Notes: generated from the sequence alone by a model not told the origin. Counted from the stretch's first letter, positions 41,599 to 51,373 are shown. The stretch: 64,000 nucleotides of DNA from Alteraurantiacibacter hainanensis (GCF_036321025.1 NZ_JAZAPB010000002.1:682001-746000), one strand, 5' to 3'. Translations and numbers: made by a program.

Positions 41599-43119
41599 AT
41601 GAGCGAGTTCGGAGCGAAACCCAGGCGCGTGGTGATCGTCGGCGGCGGAACGGCCGGGTGGATGACAGCGGCGGGACTTGCGCGGATGCTGTCCGGGCAA
41701 GTCACCGTCGACCTGGTCGAAAGCGAGGATATCGGCATCATCGGCGTCGGCGAGGCGACCTTGCCGCATATTCGCGGGTTCGTGGAAAGGCTCGGCATAT
41801 CCGAGGCCGAGTTCATGAAGGCGACCCATGCGACCTACAAGCTGGGGATCGATTTCCGCGATTTCGGTCGCATTGGCGAAAGCTACATCCATCCCTTCGG
41901 ATCGTTCGGGGAGGAAGTGGCGGGCGTCGGCTTCCACCACTTCTGGCTGGAACTGCAACGCCTCGGCAGGACCGGTCCCATCGGGGACTATTCGCTTTGC
42001 GTGGCAGCGGCGCTCGCCAATCGCTTCACGCCGCCGAGCGAAGACATGTCGCTCGCCTCGTCCTACGGCTATGCCTACCAGTTCGACGCGACCCTTTTCG
42101 GCCCCTTCATGCGCGAATTCGGAATCTCCATCGGGGTCACCCGTCATGAAGGTCTGGTCACAGGGGTCGAACGCGACGGTGACAGCGGGAACGTCACTGC
42201 ACTGGTCCTGAAGGACGGCCGCCGCATCGAGGGCGATCTCTTCGTCGATTGTTCCGGCTTTCGCTCGCTGCTGCTGGGCCAGGAACTGGGCGTCGAGTGG
42301 GAAGACTGGAGCCACTGGCTGCCATGCGATCGCGCGGCGGCCATGCCATGCACCCATGCCACTGACGATATCCGGCCCTATACCACGGCCACGGCCATGC
42401 CGGCGGGATGGCGCTGGCAGATCCCGCTGCAGCACCGCATGGGCAACGGCTACGTCTTCTCCAGCGCGTTTGTCGACGAGGACGTGGCCTGCGAAGCCAT
42501 TCGCACGGCTGCAGAGGGAGAGCCGCTTGCCGATCCGCGCGTCCTGCGTTTCCGGCCCGGCAGGCGATCGCGCAGCTGGAGCCACAACGTCATCGCGGTC
42601 GGCCTGGCCAGTGGCTTTCTCGAACCGCTGGAATCCACATCGATCTACCTCGCGCAGATGGCCATCACCTATCTTATCGAACTGTTTCCGGAAGGCGATA
42701 TCGAGCCTGCGGACCGCGACGAGTTCAATCGCCTGGTCGACATGGAATACGACCGGGTTCGCGACTTCCTGATCCTGCACTATCACGCCACGACGCGCGA
42801 CGATTCCGAATTCTGGAACCACGTGCGCACGATGACGGTGCCCGACAGCCTCGCCGCCAAGATGGAACTGTGGCGGCGGACCGGGCGCATAGAGAAATAT
42901 TCCGACGGCCTCTTCTACGACGCCAGCTGGATTGCGGTCTATCTCGGCCAGGGCTGTCTTCCCGAGCGGCACGATACGCGCGCCGCGCTTGTCCAGCCCG
43001 GACAGCTGGAGGCGGCGGCCAATCGCCTGCGGGAGGAAATCGCGTCTCTCGTTTCGAGGATGCCGGCCCATGTCGATTTTCTCAACCGAGAGAGCGCCAG
43101 GCTGGCCGAGCCGGCATGA
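41599..43119 (+). CDS. flavin-dependent halogenase-family protein (PF04820-type), 506 aa
   Basis: It has the FAD motif G-G-G-T-A-G-W (residues 15-21), lysine 81 in A-T-Y-K-L-G-I-D-F (the PrnA Lys79 position), the halogenase motif W-R-W-Q-I-P (271-276) and glutamate 342 in E-P-L-E-S-T. All catalytic features are therefore present. Related enzymes halogenate tryptophan, indole or other aromatics with reduced flavin; the members clustered with sphingomonad TonB receptors have no agreed substrate. A GTG six bases upstream (41593) is another possible start. It overlaps the next, degenerate paralogue by ATGA. Confidence 0.88.
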   Translation: MSEFGAKPRRVVIVGGGTAGWMTAAGLARMLSGQVTVDLVESEDIGIIGVGEATLPHIRGFVERLGISEAEFMKATHATYKLGIDFRDFGRIGESYIHPFGSFGEEVAGVGFHHFWLELQRLGRTGPIGDYSLCVAAALANRFTPPSEDMSLASSYGYAYQFDATLFGPFMREFGISIGVTRHEGLVTGVERDGDSGNVTALVLKDGRRIEGDLFVDCSGFRSLLLGQELGVEWEDWSHWLPCDRAAAMPCTHATDDIRPYTTATAMPAGWRWQIPLQHRMGNGYVFSSAFVDEDVACEAIRTAAEGEPLADPRVLRFRPGRRSRSWSHNVIAVGLASGFLEPLESTSIYLAQMAITYLIELFPEGDIEPADRDEFNRLVDMEYDRVRDFLILHYHATTRDDSEFWNHVRTMTVPDSLAAKMELWRRTGRIEKYSDGLFYDASWIAVYLGQGCLPERHDTRAALVQPGQLEAAANRLREEIASLVSRMPAHVDFLNRESARLAEPA

Positions 43120-44582
43120 GCGTTCCGCGCGAACAATTGCGGCGCATCGTCGTTGCAGGGGGAGGGCAGGTGGGCATCCTGGCCGCCATCGGCCTGCGCC
43201 GGGCCCTGCCCCGGTGCGAGGTGGTCATCATCGGTCTCGCCCCAGACCCCGCCGCGTTCGCCGATCATGCCGCGACGGCGCTGCCGTTCACCAACAAGCT
43301 GCACGATCGGCTGGGGATCGACGAATCCCGCATCGTCCTGGCGGCCGGAGGAAGCTATCGACTGGCGACCCGCTATTTCGGCTGGGGCGGCGAGAACCAG
43401 CACGGGGTTGCCACATATGGCGATGCGTCCGACGCGGCCCTGCAGACCCGTTTCGCGCAGGAATGGGGCAGGGGACCGCGCAACGTCAGCGAAAGGCGCC
43501 AGGCGGCTTCGCTGGCGGAAGTACTGGTCGATGCCGGGCGCTTCGCCCCGCCTCCGCCGGACAGCGACACGCCGCTTTCCCAGATCGAATACGCCCTGCG
43601 CTGGAACCCGCCGGCCTATCGGGACCTGCTGATCGACCTCGCCCAGCAGTCCCGGATCAGTCACGTGCAAGGTATGGTGGAAGCGGTGGAGCGCGATGGA
43701 CAGGGCGGGATTGCCGCCGTGGTCATCGAAGGGCAGGGGCGGATCGAGGCGGACTTCTTCGTCGACTGCAGCGGCACTGCGGCCGTGCTTGCTTCTGCTC
43801 TGCCCGATTTCTCGCTGGACGAGTGGACGGGCACGCTGCCGGTTCGCCGCGTGCTGGTAGCCCGCCCCGGGCAGGCCATGCTGGCACTGGAAGACCGTGT
43901 CTCGTTGCTGCCGGAAGGATGGCTTTCCGAACTCGCCGGGCGTGACGGCTTGCAGATGGCCCTGGCAATCGGCGAAGGTACGAGCGAGGAGGACGCTGTT
44001 CGCGCCCTGGGCGCAGAGCCCGTCGCCGCCATCCCAGTCACGCCGACGTGTCTGAAGCAGCCCTGGTCCGGGAACGTCGTGGCCCTGGGCGACGCCGCCG
44101 CCCGGTTCGAGCCGCTCGCCGGTCTGCCTCTCGATCTCGCCCATCGGCAGATCGACCTCCTGCTCGAGATGCTGCCAGGCCGCGAAATCGAACCGCTGGA
44201 GCGTGCCGAGTACAACCGACGGGCCGCGATGATGTTCGATAGCGTGCGCGAAGTTCTCGCGCTCCATTACACGGCTCCGCGTGCGAGCAGGGTATTCCCC
44301 GGTGCCGCCGCGCCTGCCTCGGTGCAGACCGCGCTCGATCAGTACACCAGGCGCGGGCGTCTTCCCTTCCGCGAGGAATCGCCTTTCCTGAAGCAGGAGA
44401 GAATGGCCCTGCTCGGCGCACTCGGGTTCGACAGGGGAATACCGGCGCAGCACCGTCAATCCGGATCAGGTGAAACCGAAGCTGCACAGGCTGAATTCGA
44501 AGCGCGGGCAAAGGCTGCACTGTCTTTCGCACCGCCTTACGATCAATGGATGGCCTCGGTGCTTCAGCCCGGCGCAAGATAG
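43116..44582 (+). CDS. halogenase-family paralogue lacking key residues (488 aa)
   Basis: The start R-R-I-V-V-A-G-G-G-Q-V-G keeps a nucleotide-binding loop, and V-D-C-S-G, G-D-A-A-A-R-F-E-P-L and the C-terminal region follow the halogenase fold. But the catalytic lysine position is arginine 82 (G-S-Y-R-L-A-T-R-Y). No W-x-W-x-I-P motif is found, and E-P-L-E-S-T is reduced to E-P-L-A-G-L. It may bind flavin without halogenating, do another oxidation, or act as a partner of the intact gene with which it overlaps by 4 bases. The reading frame is intact over 488 codons, so it is under selection rather than a decayed copy. Confidence 0.7.
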   Translation: MSVPREQLRRIVVAGGGQVGILAAIGLRRALPRCEVVIIGLAPDPAAFADHAATALPFTNKLHDRLGIDESRIVLAAGGSYRLATRYFGWGGENQHGVATYGDASDAALQTRFAQEWGRGPRNVSERRQAASLAEVLVDAGRFAPPPPDSDTPLSQIEYALRWNPPAYRDLLIDLAQQSRISHVQGMVEAVERDGQGGIAAVVIEGQGRIEADFFVDCSGTAAVLASALPDFSLDEWTGTLPVRRVLVARPGQAMLALEDRVSLLPEGWLSELAGRDGLQMALAIGEGTSEEDAVRALGAEPVAAIPVTPTCLKQPWSGNVVALGDAAARFEPLAGLPLDLAHRQIDLLLEMLPGREIEPLERAEYNRRAAMMFDSVREVLALHYTAPRASRVFPGAAAPASVQTALDQYTRRGRLPFREESPFLKQERMALLGALGFDRGIPAQHRQSGSGETEAAQAEFEARAKAALSFAPPYDQWMASVLQPGAR

Positions 44583-44633
44583 ACCGGAGAAGCCATCGGA
44601 TGCGGTCGGTCACTTCGCCCGACCGGCCGGTTT

Positions 44634-46169
44634 TCACGACAAGATCTGTTCGGCGGCCGGTATGGCACTTCCCTGCTGGGCCAGGAATTCATCCTGAGAA
44701 GGCATCTGGGACACGGCCTGGGCAAGCACCTGCCTGATATGGCCCAGCCGCTCCCTGGTCTCCGCTTCGTCCAGGAGCATGGCCACGGGATGATGGCCCT
44801 TTGCCTCGATTCCCTGGCCCGCCATTACGGATAGCCAGCTCGTCTCGGTGAACAGCTCCTCGTGCTCGCGGATCACCCGGCCCGACCCCTGATAGACAGC
44901 CAGCTTTTCAGAGAGGCCGTCAGGTGGATCGAGATGCTTGCAATACCGCCAGAACTCGCTGTCCTCCCGTTCGGTCGCCTTGTAGTGGAGCACCAGGAAA
45001 TCGCGAATATCGACGTATTCGCGGATCGTCGCACGATTGAACTGCGCGATCTCCTGTTCGCCGAAGGCCGTGGTGGGGAAATAGGCCATGAGCCGGGCGA
45101 TCGACGATTGCACGAGATGGATGGCCGTCGATTCCAGCGGTTCGAGGAAGCCTGCCGCAAGCCCCAGCGCCACGACGTTCTTCTCCCACATCCTTTCGCG
45201 ATACCCTGCGGTGAAGCGCAGCTGGTTCGGATCGGCGAAGGGAGTGCCGTCGAGATTGGCCAGAAGCAGCTCGGTCGCCTCATCCTCCTTCATGTGGGCG
45301 GAGGAATAGACGTGCCCGTTGCCGATCCGGTGCTGCAGGGGAATTCGCCATTGCCAGCCAGCGGAGCGCGCAGTGGAACGCGTCAGAGGCTGACGGTCGC
45401 CGGCCAGCGTGCACGGGACGGCCACCGCGCGGTCGCACGGCAGCCATTTGCTCCAGTCGTGAAACGCAACGCCTAGCGTCTGACCCAGTAACAGCGAGCG
45501 GAACCCCGAGCAGTCGATGAACAGTTCGCCCTCGATCTGCGTGCCGTCTTCCAGCTTGATCGCGGTTACGAAGCCGCTTTCGCCGTCCTGCAGAACCTCC
45601 ACGACTTTCCCTTCACGGCGCAACACCCCCTGCTGCTCGGCACGGCGTCGCAAGTAGCGGGCGTAGCGGCTGGCATCGAACTGAAAGGCGTAGGAGAGTT
45701 TCGAAAGCGGCGAGCGAGGATTGTCGAGCTGCGGCCAGAAGAATTTTCCCGCCTTACCCGCCATCGTCCCGATAGAGTACCTGTCGAGTTTGTCCCTCTC
45801 GCCCAGGTCGCGTCCGCGGAGCCAGAAGTGGTGGAACTCGATGCCCAGCATGTCCAGGCCGTACTTGCCGAACGGATGGACGTACGAATGGCCGGGCCGG
45901 AGCCAGTCGACGAATTCGATCCCCAGCTTGTAGGTTGCGTGGGTCTCGCGCACGAATTCGTTCTCGTCGATCTCCAGCAGGTTGTTGAAGGAGAGTATCT
46001 GCGGGATCGTCGCCTCGCCAACGCCGACCGTGCCGATGGCTTCGCTTTCCACCAGCTGGATAGAAAGGCCGGGAAATGCGCCGAGAATCTTCGAGATCGC
46101 GGCAGCAGCCATCCAGCCGGCGGTGCCCCCGCCGACGATCACGATCTTGCGGATCGGTTCCCCGTTCAC
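44634..46169 (-). CDS. flavin-dependent halogenase-family protein (511 aa)
   Basis: Full set of family motifs: I-V-I-V-G-G-G-T-A-G-W-M at the N-terminus, A-T-Y-K-L-G-I-E-F with the catalytic lysine, W-Q-W-R-I-P-L and L-E-P-L-E-S-T-A. The start is GTG at 46169, overlapping the stop of the upstream paralogue (GTGA), so both genes are translated together. It is the second gene of a two-gene unit read away from the large TonB receptor. Its end faces the end of the degenerate paralogue at 43116. The natural substrate is unknown. Confidence 0.88.
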   Translation of the reverse strand: MNGEPIRKIVIVGGGTAGWMAAAAISKILGAFPGLSIQLVESEAIGTVGVGEATIPQILSFNNLLEIDENEFVRETHATYKLGIEFVDWLRPGHSYVHPFGKYGLDMLGIEFHHFWLRGRDLGERDKLDRYSIGTMAGKAGKFFWPQLDNPRSPLSKLSYAFQFDASRYARYLRRRAEQQGVLRREGKVVEVLQDGESGFVTAIKLEDGTQIEGELFIDCSGFRSLLLGQTLGVAFHDWSKWLPCDRAVAVPCTLAGDRQPLTRSTARSAGWQWRIPLQHRIGNGHVYSSAHMKEDEATELLLANLDGTPFADPNQLRFTAGYRERMWEKNVVALGLAAGFLEPLESTAIHLVQSSIARLMAYFPTTAFGEQEIAQFNRATIREYVDIRDFLVLHYKATEREDSEFWRYCKHLDPPDGLSEKLAVYQGSGRVIREHEELFTETSWLSVMAGQGIEAKGHHPVAMLLDEAETRERLGHIRQVLAQAVSQMPSQDEFLAQQGSAIPAAEQILS

Positions 46170-47740
46170 GCCTGGCTCGGGAATGCAAAATCGGGAACGG
46201 ACCGTTCCTCGTACCAGGCCCCCGCGCGGCGCAGGAAATCTTCCTGCGTCGGCAGCTGTTCCGCCGTCCTGCGATAGTTTTCCTGCATCTGCCGCATGGC
46301 GTGGCGCACCTTGTCCGGATCCAGCGTGTCGGCGATGGGATCGTATGCGCTGGGCTTGATGTTCTGCCCCAGCATTACGGCAATCCAGCTGGGCTGGGCA
46401 AACAGTTCGGCGTTTTCCCTGAACACGCGCCCGTGAAGGCGCCACAGGTCGATCTTGCGCGAGAGCGATTCCGGCACTTCCATGTCGCGCACGTATCGCC
46501 AGAAGGGCGTGTCGTCGCGCTGTGTGGCCTTGTAGTGCAGGATGATGAAATCCCGCACGTCCTCGTAGAGTTCGCGCATGCCTCGATTGTATTCGTCGCG
46601 CTCCAGCGGGCTGATCGGGTTATCCGGGAAGAGAGCGAACAGCCGCGCTATTCCGTTCTGGATCAGGTGAATGCTGGTGGATTCCAGCGGCTCGATGAAG
46701 CCAGACGACAGCCCCAGCGAAACGACGTTGTGGTTCCAGGCGCGTTTGCGCATTCCGGTGGTGAAGCGCAGGGTGCGCGGCTGCGCGAGGACTTCGCCTT
46801 CGACATTCGCCAGCAGGATGTCGCAGGCCTCGCTTTCCTCCAGGTATTCGCTGCAGAACACGTGGCCGTTGCCCGTCCTGTGCTGAAGCGGAATTCGCCA
46901 TTGCCAGCCTGCACTGCGCGCGGTGGCGCGCGTGAAGGGGTCGGGTGTCCCCAGGTTGGCGGTCGGCACGGCAATTGCGCGATCGACCGGAAGCCAGTGG
47001 CTCCAGTCCTCGTAGCCGGTTTCCAGTTCGTCCTCGATCAGCAGGCCGCGAAAGCCCGAGCAATCGATGAAGAGGTCGCCCCCGACTATCGAACCGTCTT
47101 CGAGTTCGACCGACTCTATATTGCCGGTTTCCCCGTTGCGACGGGATCGCACGATACGCCCTTCCTTGCGGACCGTGCCCTGCCGCTCCGCCAGCTTGCG
47201 AAGGTAGGCCGCGTAAAGGCTGGCCTCGAAGTGGAAAGCGTAGTTGATCTCGGAAACCGCGCTCTGGGCTGTGCTGGAAGGTCGCCCGAACCGCCGCATC
47301 CGGGCAGCCATGCAGCTCATCGAATAGGAACTGATGTCCCCGGCGGCATCCCCCGACTGCGATAACTCGCGAAGGTAGAGCTGGTGAAATGCGATGCCGT
47401 GAAATTCGTGGCCGTATTCGCCGAAGGGATGGAAGTAGCGATCGCCGAGGCGGCCCCAGTCGACGAATTCGATGCCCAGTTTGAAGGTGCCCTTCGTGGC
47501 CTTCAGGAACTCGTTCTCGGGAATGTCGAGCATGGCGTTGAAATTGCGGATTGGAGGAATGGTGGCTTCCCCCACTCCGACCGTTCCGATAGCTTCCGAC
47601 TCGACGACCGTGATGCTGCGCCGCCCATCGTTGAAGAACCGCGACATTGCCGCCGCCGCCATCCAGCCCGCGGTTCCCCCGCCGACAATCACCACTCTCT
47701 CGATTCTGCTCGCGGTAACGATACCACTAGGTTGAGCCAT
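46166..47740 (-). CDS. flavin-dependent halogenase-family protein (524 aa)
   Basis: Intact motifs: V-V-I-V-G-G-G-T-A-G-W-M near residue 19, G-T-F-K-L-G-I-E-F, W-Q-W-R-I-P-L-Q and F-I-E-P-L-E-S-T. The ATG at 47740 follows GGCGGGA; an upstream GTG-type start would add ten residues. It is divergent from the 1136-aa TonB receptor over a 164-base region with a XylR-type operator, so its expression may respond to xylose. The pairing of such genes with TonB receptors is common in sphingomonads and xanthomonads but unexplained. Confidence 0.88.
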   Translation of the reverse strand: MAQPSGIVTASRIERVVIVGGGTAGWMAAAAMSRFFNDGRRSITVVESEAIGTVGVGEATIPPIRNFNAMLDIPENEFLKATKGTFKLGIEFVDWGRLGDRYFHPFGEYGHEFHGIAFHQLYLRELSQSGDAAGDISSYSMSCMAARMRRFGRPSSTAQSAVSEINYAFHFEASLYAAYLRKLAERQGTVRKEGRIVRSRRNGETGNIESVELEDGSIVGGDLFIDCSGFRGLLIEDELETGYEDWSHWLPVDRAIAVPTANLGTPDPFTRATARSAGWQWRIPLQHRTGNGHVFCSEYLEESEACDILLANVEGEVLAQPRTLRFTTGMRKRAWNHNVVSLGLSSGFIEPLESTSIHLIQNGIARLFALFPDNPISPLERDEYNRGMRELYEDVRDFIILHYKATQRDDTPFWRYVRDMEVPESLSRKIDLWRLHGRVFRENAELFAQPSWIAVMLGQNIKPSAYDPIADTLDPDKVRHAMRQMQENYRRTAEQLPTQEDFLRRAGAWYEERSVPDFAFPSQA

Positions 47741-47807
47741 TGCTCTGTCCCGCCTTCCGACTGATGCCAAAGTGTAACAATCCCTGTGCTAATCCTTCAA
47801 TAGCCCC

Positions 47808-47821
47808 CTTGCCAAGGCAAG
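47808..47821. repeat. inverted repeat CTTGCCAAGGCAAG in the halogenase/receptor intergenic region
   Basis: Six-base arms CTTGCC and GGCAAG around AA, 68 bases upstream of the halogenase-family start at 47740 and 84 before the receptor start. It could be an operator for a second regulator. No equivalent is noted at the other XylR-type sites. Confidence 0.35.
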
Positions 47822-47872
47822 TTTCGCCCGATATGCATTCGAAATAATAAAAGCATGCGCTGCACTCGAATT

Positions 47873-47886
47873 TGGTAGCGCTAACA
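47873..47886. promoter_or_regulatory. XylR-type operator before the large TonB receptor
   Basis: TGGTAGCGCTAACA, one mismatch from the perfect palindrome TGGTAGCGCTACCA at 57570. It ends four bases before the ribosome site (GGGAGGG) of the receptor gene, so a bound repressor would sit over the start of transcription or the leader. Confidence 0.72.
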
Positions 47887-47904
47887 TGTGGGAGGGTGCC
47901 TGTG

Positions 47905-50900
47905 ATGAAGGCGGTAACGCTGGACGGTGCGCGTGCTGAGCGTGAACTGGTTGATTTCCGAAATTGGCTGAGGGTTGGGGCGTCGTCACTGGCGCTGGGC
48001 GGCCTGCTTGCCTCGCAAGGAGCCTGGGCGCAGGACCGGCCCCAGACTACCGAAATCGATGATGCGGGCGAGCGCGAGCAAGGCGCCGAGCCGACCGTGG
48101 TGGATGACAATGTCATCGTCGTGAGCGGTATTCGTCAGTCGCTGGCGAACTCCCAGGATCTGAAGCGCGACGCCGATACCGTGGTCGACGCGATCACCGC
48201 GGAAGACATCGGTGCGCTGCCCGACCGTTCCGTGACCGAAGCTCTTCAGCGTGTTCCCGGCATCGCCATCAACCGCTTCGCCGGTTCCAACGATCCCGAT
48301 CACTTCTCGGTCGAGGGTTCGGGCGTCGTCGTGCGCGGCCTCAACTTCGTCCGTTCGGAATTCAACGGACGCACTGCCTTCGCCGCAGGTGTGGGCGGGC
48401 AGGCACTGAACTTTGCCGACGTGCCGTCCGAACTGCTCGGCTCGGTCATCATCAGCAAGAACGCCACCGCCGAGATGATCGAGGGCGGCCTTGCCGGCAC
48501 GGTGAACCTCAACACCCGCAAGCCTTTCGATCGTGACGGCTTCCACGTCGGTTTCAGCCTGGAGGCGAACTACGGCGACTTCAGCGAGGAATGGACCCCG
48601 ACGGGCTCGCTTCTTCTCAGCAATACCTGGGACACCGAGATCGGCCGGTTCGGCATCCTCGTCAGCGGTTCCTATTCGCAGATCAAGGCCCGGGCCGACG
48701 GCCTGCAGGTCGCCAACTACCAGACGCGTGACGGCATTCTCGTGAACGCCGCGAACACCGACGGTGTTCAGGTCTGCCGCAATCCGCTTCCGAGTTCGGA
48801 CGACACCCAGACCCTGCCGCCGGGCGGGGCGATGTGCGGCAATTTCGGTTCGGCCGGCGCAGACGGCTTTGCCGACTATGCCCAGTTCCGCGTGGCGCCC
48901 GTTGGCGGGCAGTTCCGTACGCAGGATTTCAACCGCAAGCGTGACGGTTTTGCCGTCTCCGCGCAGTTCGAGTCGATCGATGAGCGGTTCCTGATGACGG
49001 CGGAATTCATTCGCTCGCACTCGACCAACCGCTGGGGTGAGTACACCTACGAAACCGCGCCGGATCTCGCGGAGTATTCCACCTATCCGATCGGCTGTCA
49101 GCAGAACGAGGCCGGTCCCAACATCGTCAACGCCGATGGCACGCTGGGCGATCCGACGGCGCGGGCGCAATGTCCTGTCGGCAGCTTCACCGACTACGTC
49201 TACGACGAGCGCAACGTCTTCCAGTCGGGCTACATCGTCAACGCGTCCAACGGCTGGCGCGGTGCCGTCAACGACGGCACGTCTCCGTACGTGCCGATCG
49301 GCGGCCTGCAGCAGTCGCTGGCTCGCCGCGAAGTCGATGACGAGGTTACCAACGAAGACTACAGCCTCAACATGCGGATGGAACTGACCGACCGGCTCAC
49401 CGCGGAATTCGATGCCCACTACGCCACGTCGCGCAAGCAGAACCTGGACTTCAGCGTCTTCGGATCGACCTTCGCCGACCAGGAGCTGGACCTCACGGGC
49501 GACTATCCCGTCATCATTCCGCACAAGCCGCAGTTCCTGGGTTACACCTGGTCGGCTCCGAGCCCGGAACTGGGCGGTGCGACCGAGCAGGAATATTTCA
49601 CCGATCCGCGCTTCCAGTTCTGGCGCGCCGCGATGGATCACATCGAGGACAGCGAAGGCGATCAGTCCGCCCTCGCGGCAGACCTGCAGTACGAACTGGA
49701 CGAGTACGCCTTCCTGCGCCGCATCAAGTTCGGTGCGCGCTACCAGGATCGCGACCAGACCGTCCGCTACACGACCTACAACTGGGGCATGCTGAGCGAG
49801 ACCTGGTCCGGCCAGCGTCCGGTCAACTTCGACGACGTCGGAAATTCGGAGCGCTACGAGTTCCCGAACTTCTTCCGCGGCGAAGTCCCCGGGCCTCCGG
49901 GAGCCTTCTACTACTCCGGCAATCTGATCGACGACTACCAGGAGTCGGTAGAGTTCTTCCAGTCGATCCAGAACCTCTATTCCACTCAGTTCGGCGGGGC
50001 GCCGACCTGGAATCCCCTGTCCCAGCGACCGGGCACGATTTCGGGCTCGCCGTATCTGCCCGCCGATATCCAGCCCGTGCAGCAGACCGACACGGCGGCC
50101 TACCTGCAGCTGGACTTCGGCAGTGACACCTTGTTCGGCGACATCCGTTTTGCCGGCAATATCGGGGTTCGCTACGTCAACACGGATCTTACCTCCGGGG
50201 GTTCGATCGGTGTGCCCAGCACGGCTGCGCTCAACATTGCCGATCCCTACTCGGTGCGGTGTCAGGCCGTTGTTCCGCCGAACTCCCCGCCGGGCACTCC
50301 GCCGCAGACACCGGGTGGCGTCTGTCTCCTGGGTCCGACGGCCTACGCCGAACTTCAGACTTTCGCAGGCGACGGGGTAACGGTCCCCAACACGGCGGAC
50401 CACACCTACGATTACTTCCTGCCAAGCCTGAACATGCGTTTTGGGCTTACCGACGACCTGATCTTCCGCCTCGCGGGTTCGAAGGTCCTCACCCGGCCGG
50501 AAAACTCCTACATCCGGAACTTCCTGACGATCGGGCTCGGCACAAGCGGTGAACTCACCGCCACGGCTGGCAACCCGTTCCTCCTGCCGGCGACGGCATG
50601 GCAGTTCGATGCGAGCCTGGAATGGTATTTCGCCCAGGTCGGTTCGCTGACGCTCAACGGCTTCTACAAGGAAGTGAGCAACTTCTTCTTCCAGGACATC
50701 ACCAGTCGCGACATCACGAGCAACGGCATAACGCGAAACGTGCTTGTACGTGGTCCGGCGAACTTCGATGGGACTGGCAAGATCAAGGGCTTCGAGCTTG
50801 CCTATCAGCAGACCTACGACTTCCTGCCAGCGCCATTCGACGGGTTCGGGGTCCAGGCCAACTACACCTACATCGATAGCTCGGGCCTGCCGAACACGTT

Positions 50901-51315
50901 CCTCAACACCGGCGCGCCCGTGAACGAATCCACCGTCGCACCAGGCAACCTGCCTCTCGAGCAATTGTCCAAGCACAACTTCAACGTGACGGCGTTCTAC
51001 GAAAAAGGGCCGATCTCGCTGCGCGGCGCGTACAACTGGCGGTCGCGCTTCCTGTTGACCGCTTCGGACGTGATCTTCCCATACTACTCGATCTTCAACG
51101 AGCCGACGGGCCAGCTCGATGCCTCGCTGTTCTTCAATGTCAGCGATGCGTTTGATCTGCCCGGTGGGGTCAGGATCGGCGTCCAGGCAGTGAACCTGCT
51201 CAACGAAGTGACCGAGACGTCACAGGCCTATTCGGGTGATCCGGATCAGCTGGTGCCGCGTTCGTTCTTCATGAACGACCGGAGGTTCTCGTTCATCATC
51301 CGGGGCAATTTCTAG
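47905..51315 (+). CDS. TonB-dependent receptor, TonB-Xanth-Caul type, probable xylo-oligosaccharide receptor (1136 aa)
   Basis: A large outer membrane receptor. The N-terminus has a long pre-sequence and a signal ending A-W-A-Q. A TonB box D-N-V-I-V-V-S-G-I-R and the hallmark T-A-E-D-I-G-A-L-P-D-R-S-V-T-E-A-L-Q-R-V-P-G follow, the signature of the Xanthomonas/Caulobacter carbohydrate receptor family. The protein ends F-S-F-I-I-R-G-N-F. The ATG at 47905 is preferred; GTG at 47902 is possible. The XylR-type site upstream and the xylanase gene downstream suggest uptake of xylo-oligosaccharides or glucuronoxylan fragments. A strong terminator follows at 51340. Confidence 0.93.
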   Translation: MKAVTLDGARAERELVDFRNWLRVGASSLALGGLLASQGAWAQDRPQTTEIDDAGEREQGAEPTVVDDNVIVVSGIRQSLANSQDLKRDADTVVDAITAEDIGALPDRSVTEALQRVPGIAINRFAGSNDPDHFSVEGSGVVVRGLNFVRSEFNGRTAFAAGVGGQALNFADVPSELLGSVIISKNATAEMIEGGLAGTVNLNTRKPFDRDGFHVGFSLEANYGDFSEEWTPTGSLLLSNTWDTEIGRFGILVSGSYSQIKARADGLQVANYQTRDGILVNAANTDGVQVCRNPLPSSDDTQTLPPGGAMCGNFGSAGADGFADYAQFRVAPVGGQFRTQDFNRKRDGFAVSAQFESIDERFLMTAEFIRSHSTNRWGEYTYETAPDLAEYSTYPIGCQQNEAGPNIVNADGTLGDPTARAQCPVGSFTDYVYDERNVFQSGYIVNASNGWRGAVNDGTSPYVPIGGLQQSLARREVDDEVTNEDYSLNMRMELTDRLTAEFDAHYATSRKQNLDFSVFGSTFADQELDLTGDYPVIIPHKPQFLGYTWSAPSPELGGATEQEYFTDPRFQFWRAAMDHIEDSEGDQSALAADLQYELDEYAFLRRIKFGARYQDRDQTVRYTTYNWGMLSETWSGQRPVNFDDVGNSERYEFPNFFRGEVPGPPGAFYYSGNLIDDYQESVEFFQSIQNLYSTQFGGAPTWNPLSQRPGTISGSPYLPADIQPVQQTDTAAYLQLDFGSDTLFGDIRFAGNIGVRYVNTDLTSGGSIGVPSTAALNIADPYSVRCQAVVPPNSPPGTPPQTPGGVCLLGPTAYAELQTFAGDGVTVPNTADHTYDYFLPSLNMRFGLTDDLIFRLAGSKVLTRPENSYIRNFLTIGLGTSGELTATAGNPFLLPATAWQFDASLEWYFAQVGSLTLNGFYKEVSNFFFQDITSRDITSNGITRNVLVRGPANFDGTGKIKGFELAYQQTYDFLPAPFDGFGVQANYTYIDSSGLPNTFLNTGAPVNESTVAPGNLPLEQLSKHNFNVTAFYEKGPISLRGAYNWRSRFLLTASDVIFPYYSIFNEPTGQLDASLFFNVSDAFDLPGGVRIGVQAVNLLNEVTETSQAYSGDPDQLVPRSFFMNDRRFSFIIRGNF

Positions 51316-51339
51316 AACGATAAAAGCTCCTCAACCTCG

Positions 51340-51373
51340 AGGCCGCCATGCCCACCGGCATGGCGGCCTTTTT
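51340..51373 (+). terminator. rho-independent terminator after the large TonB receptor
   Basis: A perfect 13-base-pair stem (AGGCCGCCATGCC with GGCATGGCGGCCT) with a CACC loop is followed by TTTTTC. It begins 25 bases after the receptor stop. Between this and the xylanase stop (51534) lies a second folded element at 51419. Confidence 0.93.

Noticed and set aside
47986..50976. 996-codon open frame opposite the large TonB receptor gene
   Set aside because: It is a by-product of high G+C codon use; the sense strand has clear receptor motifs over the whole length and the antisense protein has none.
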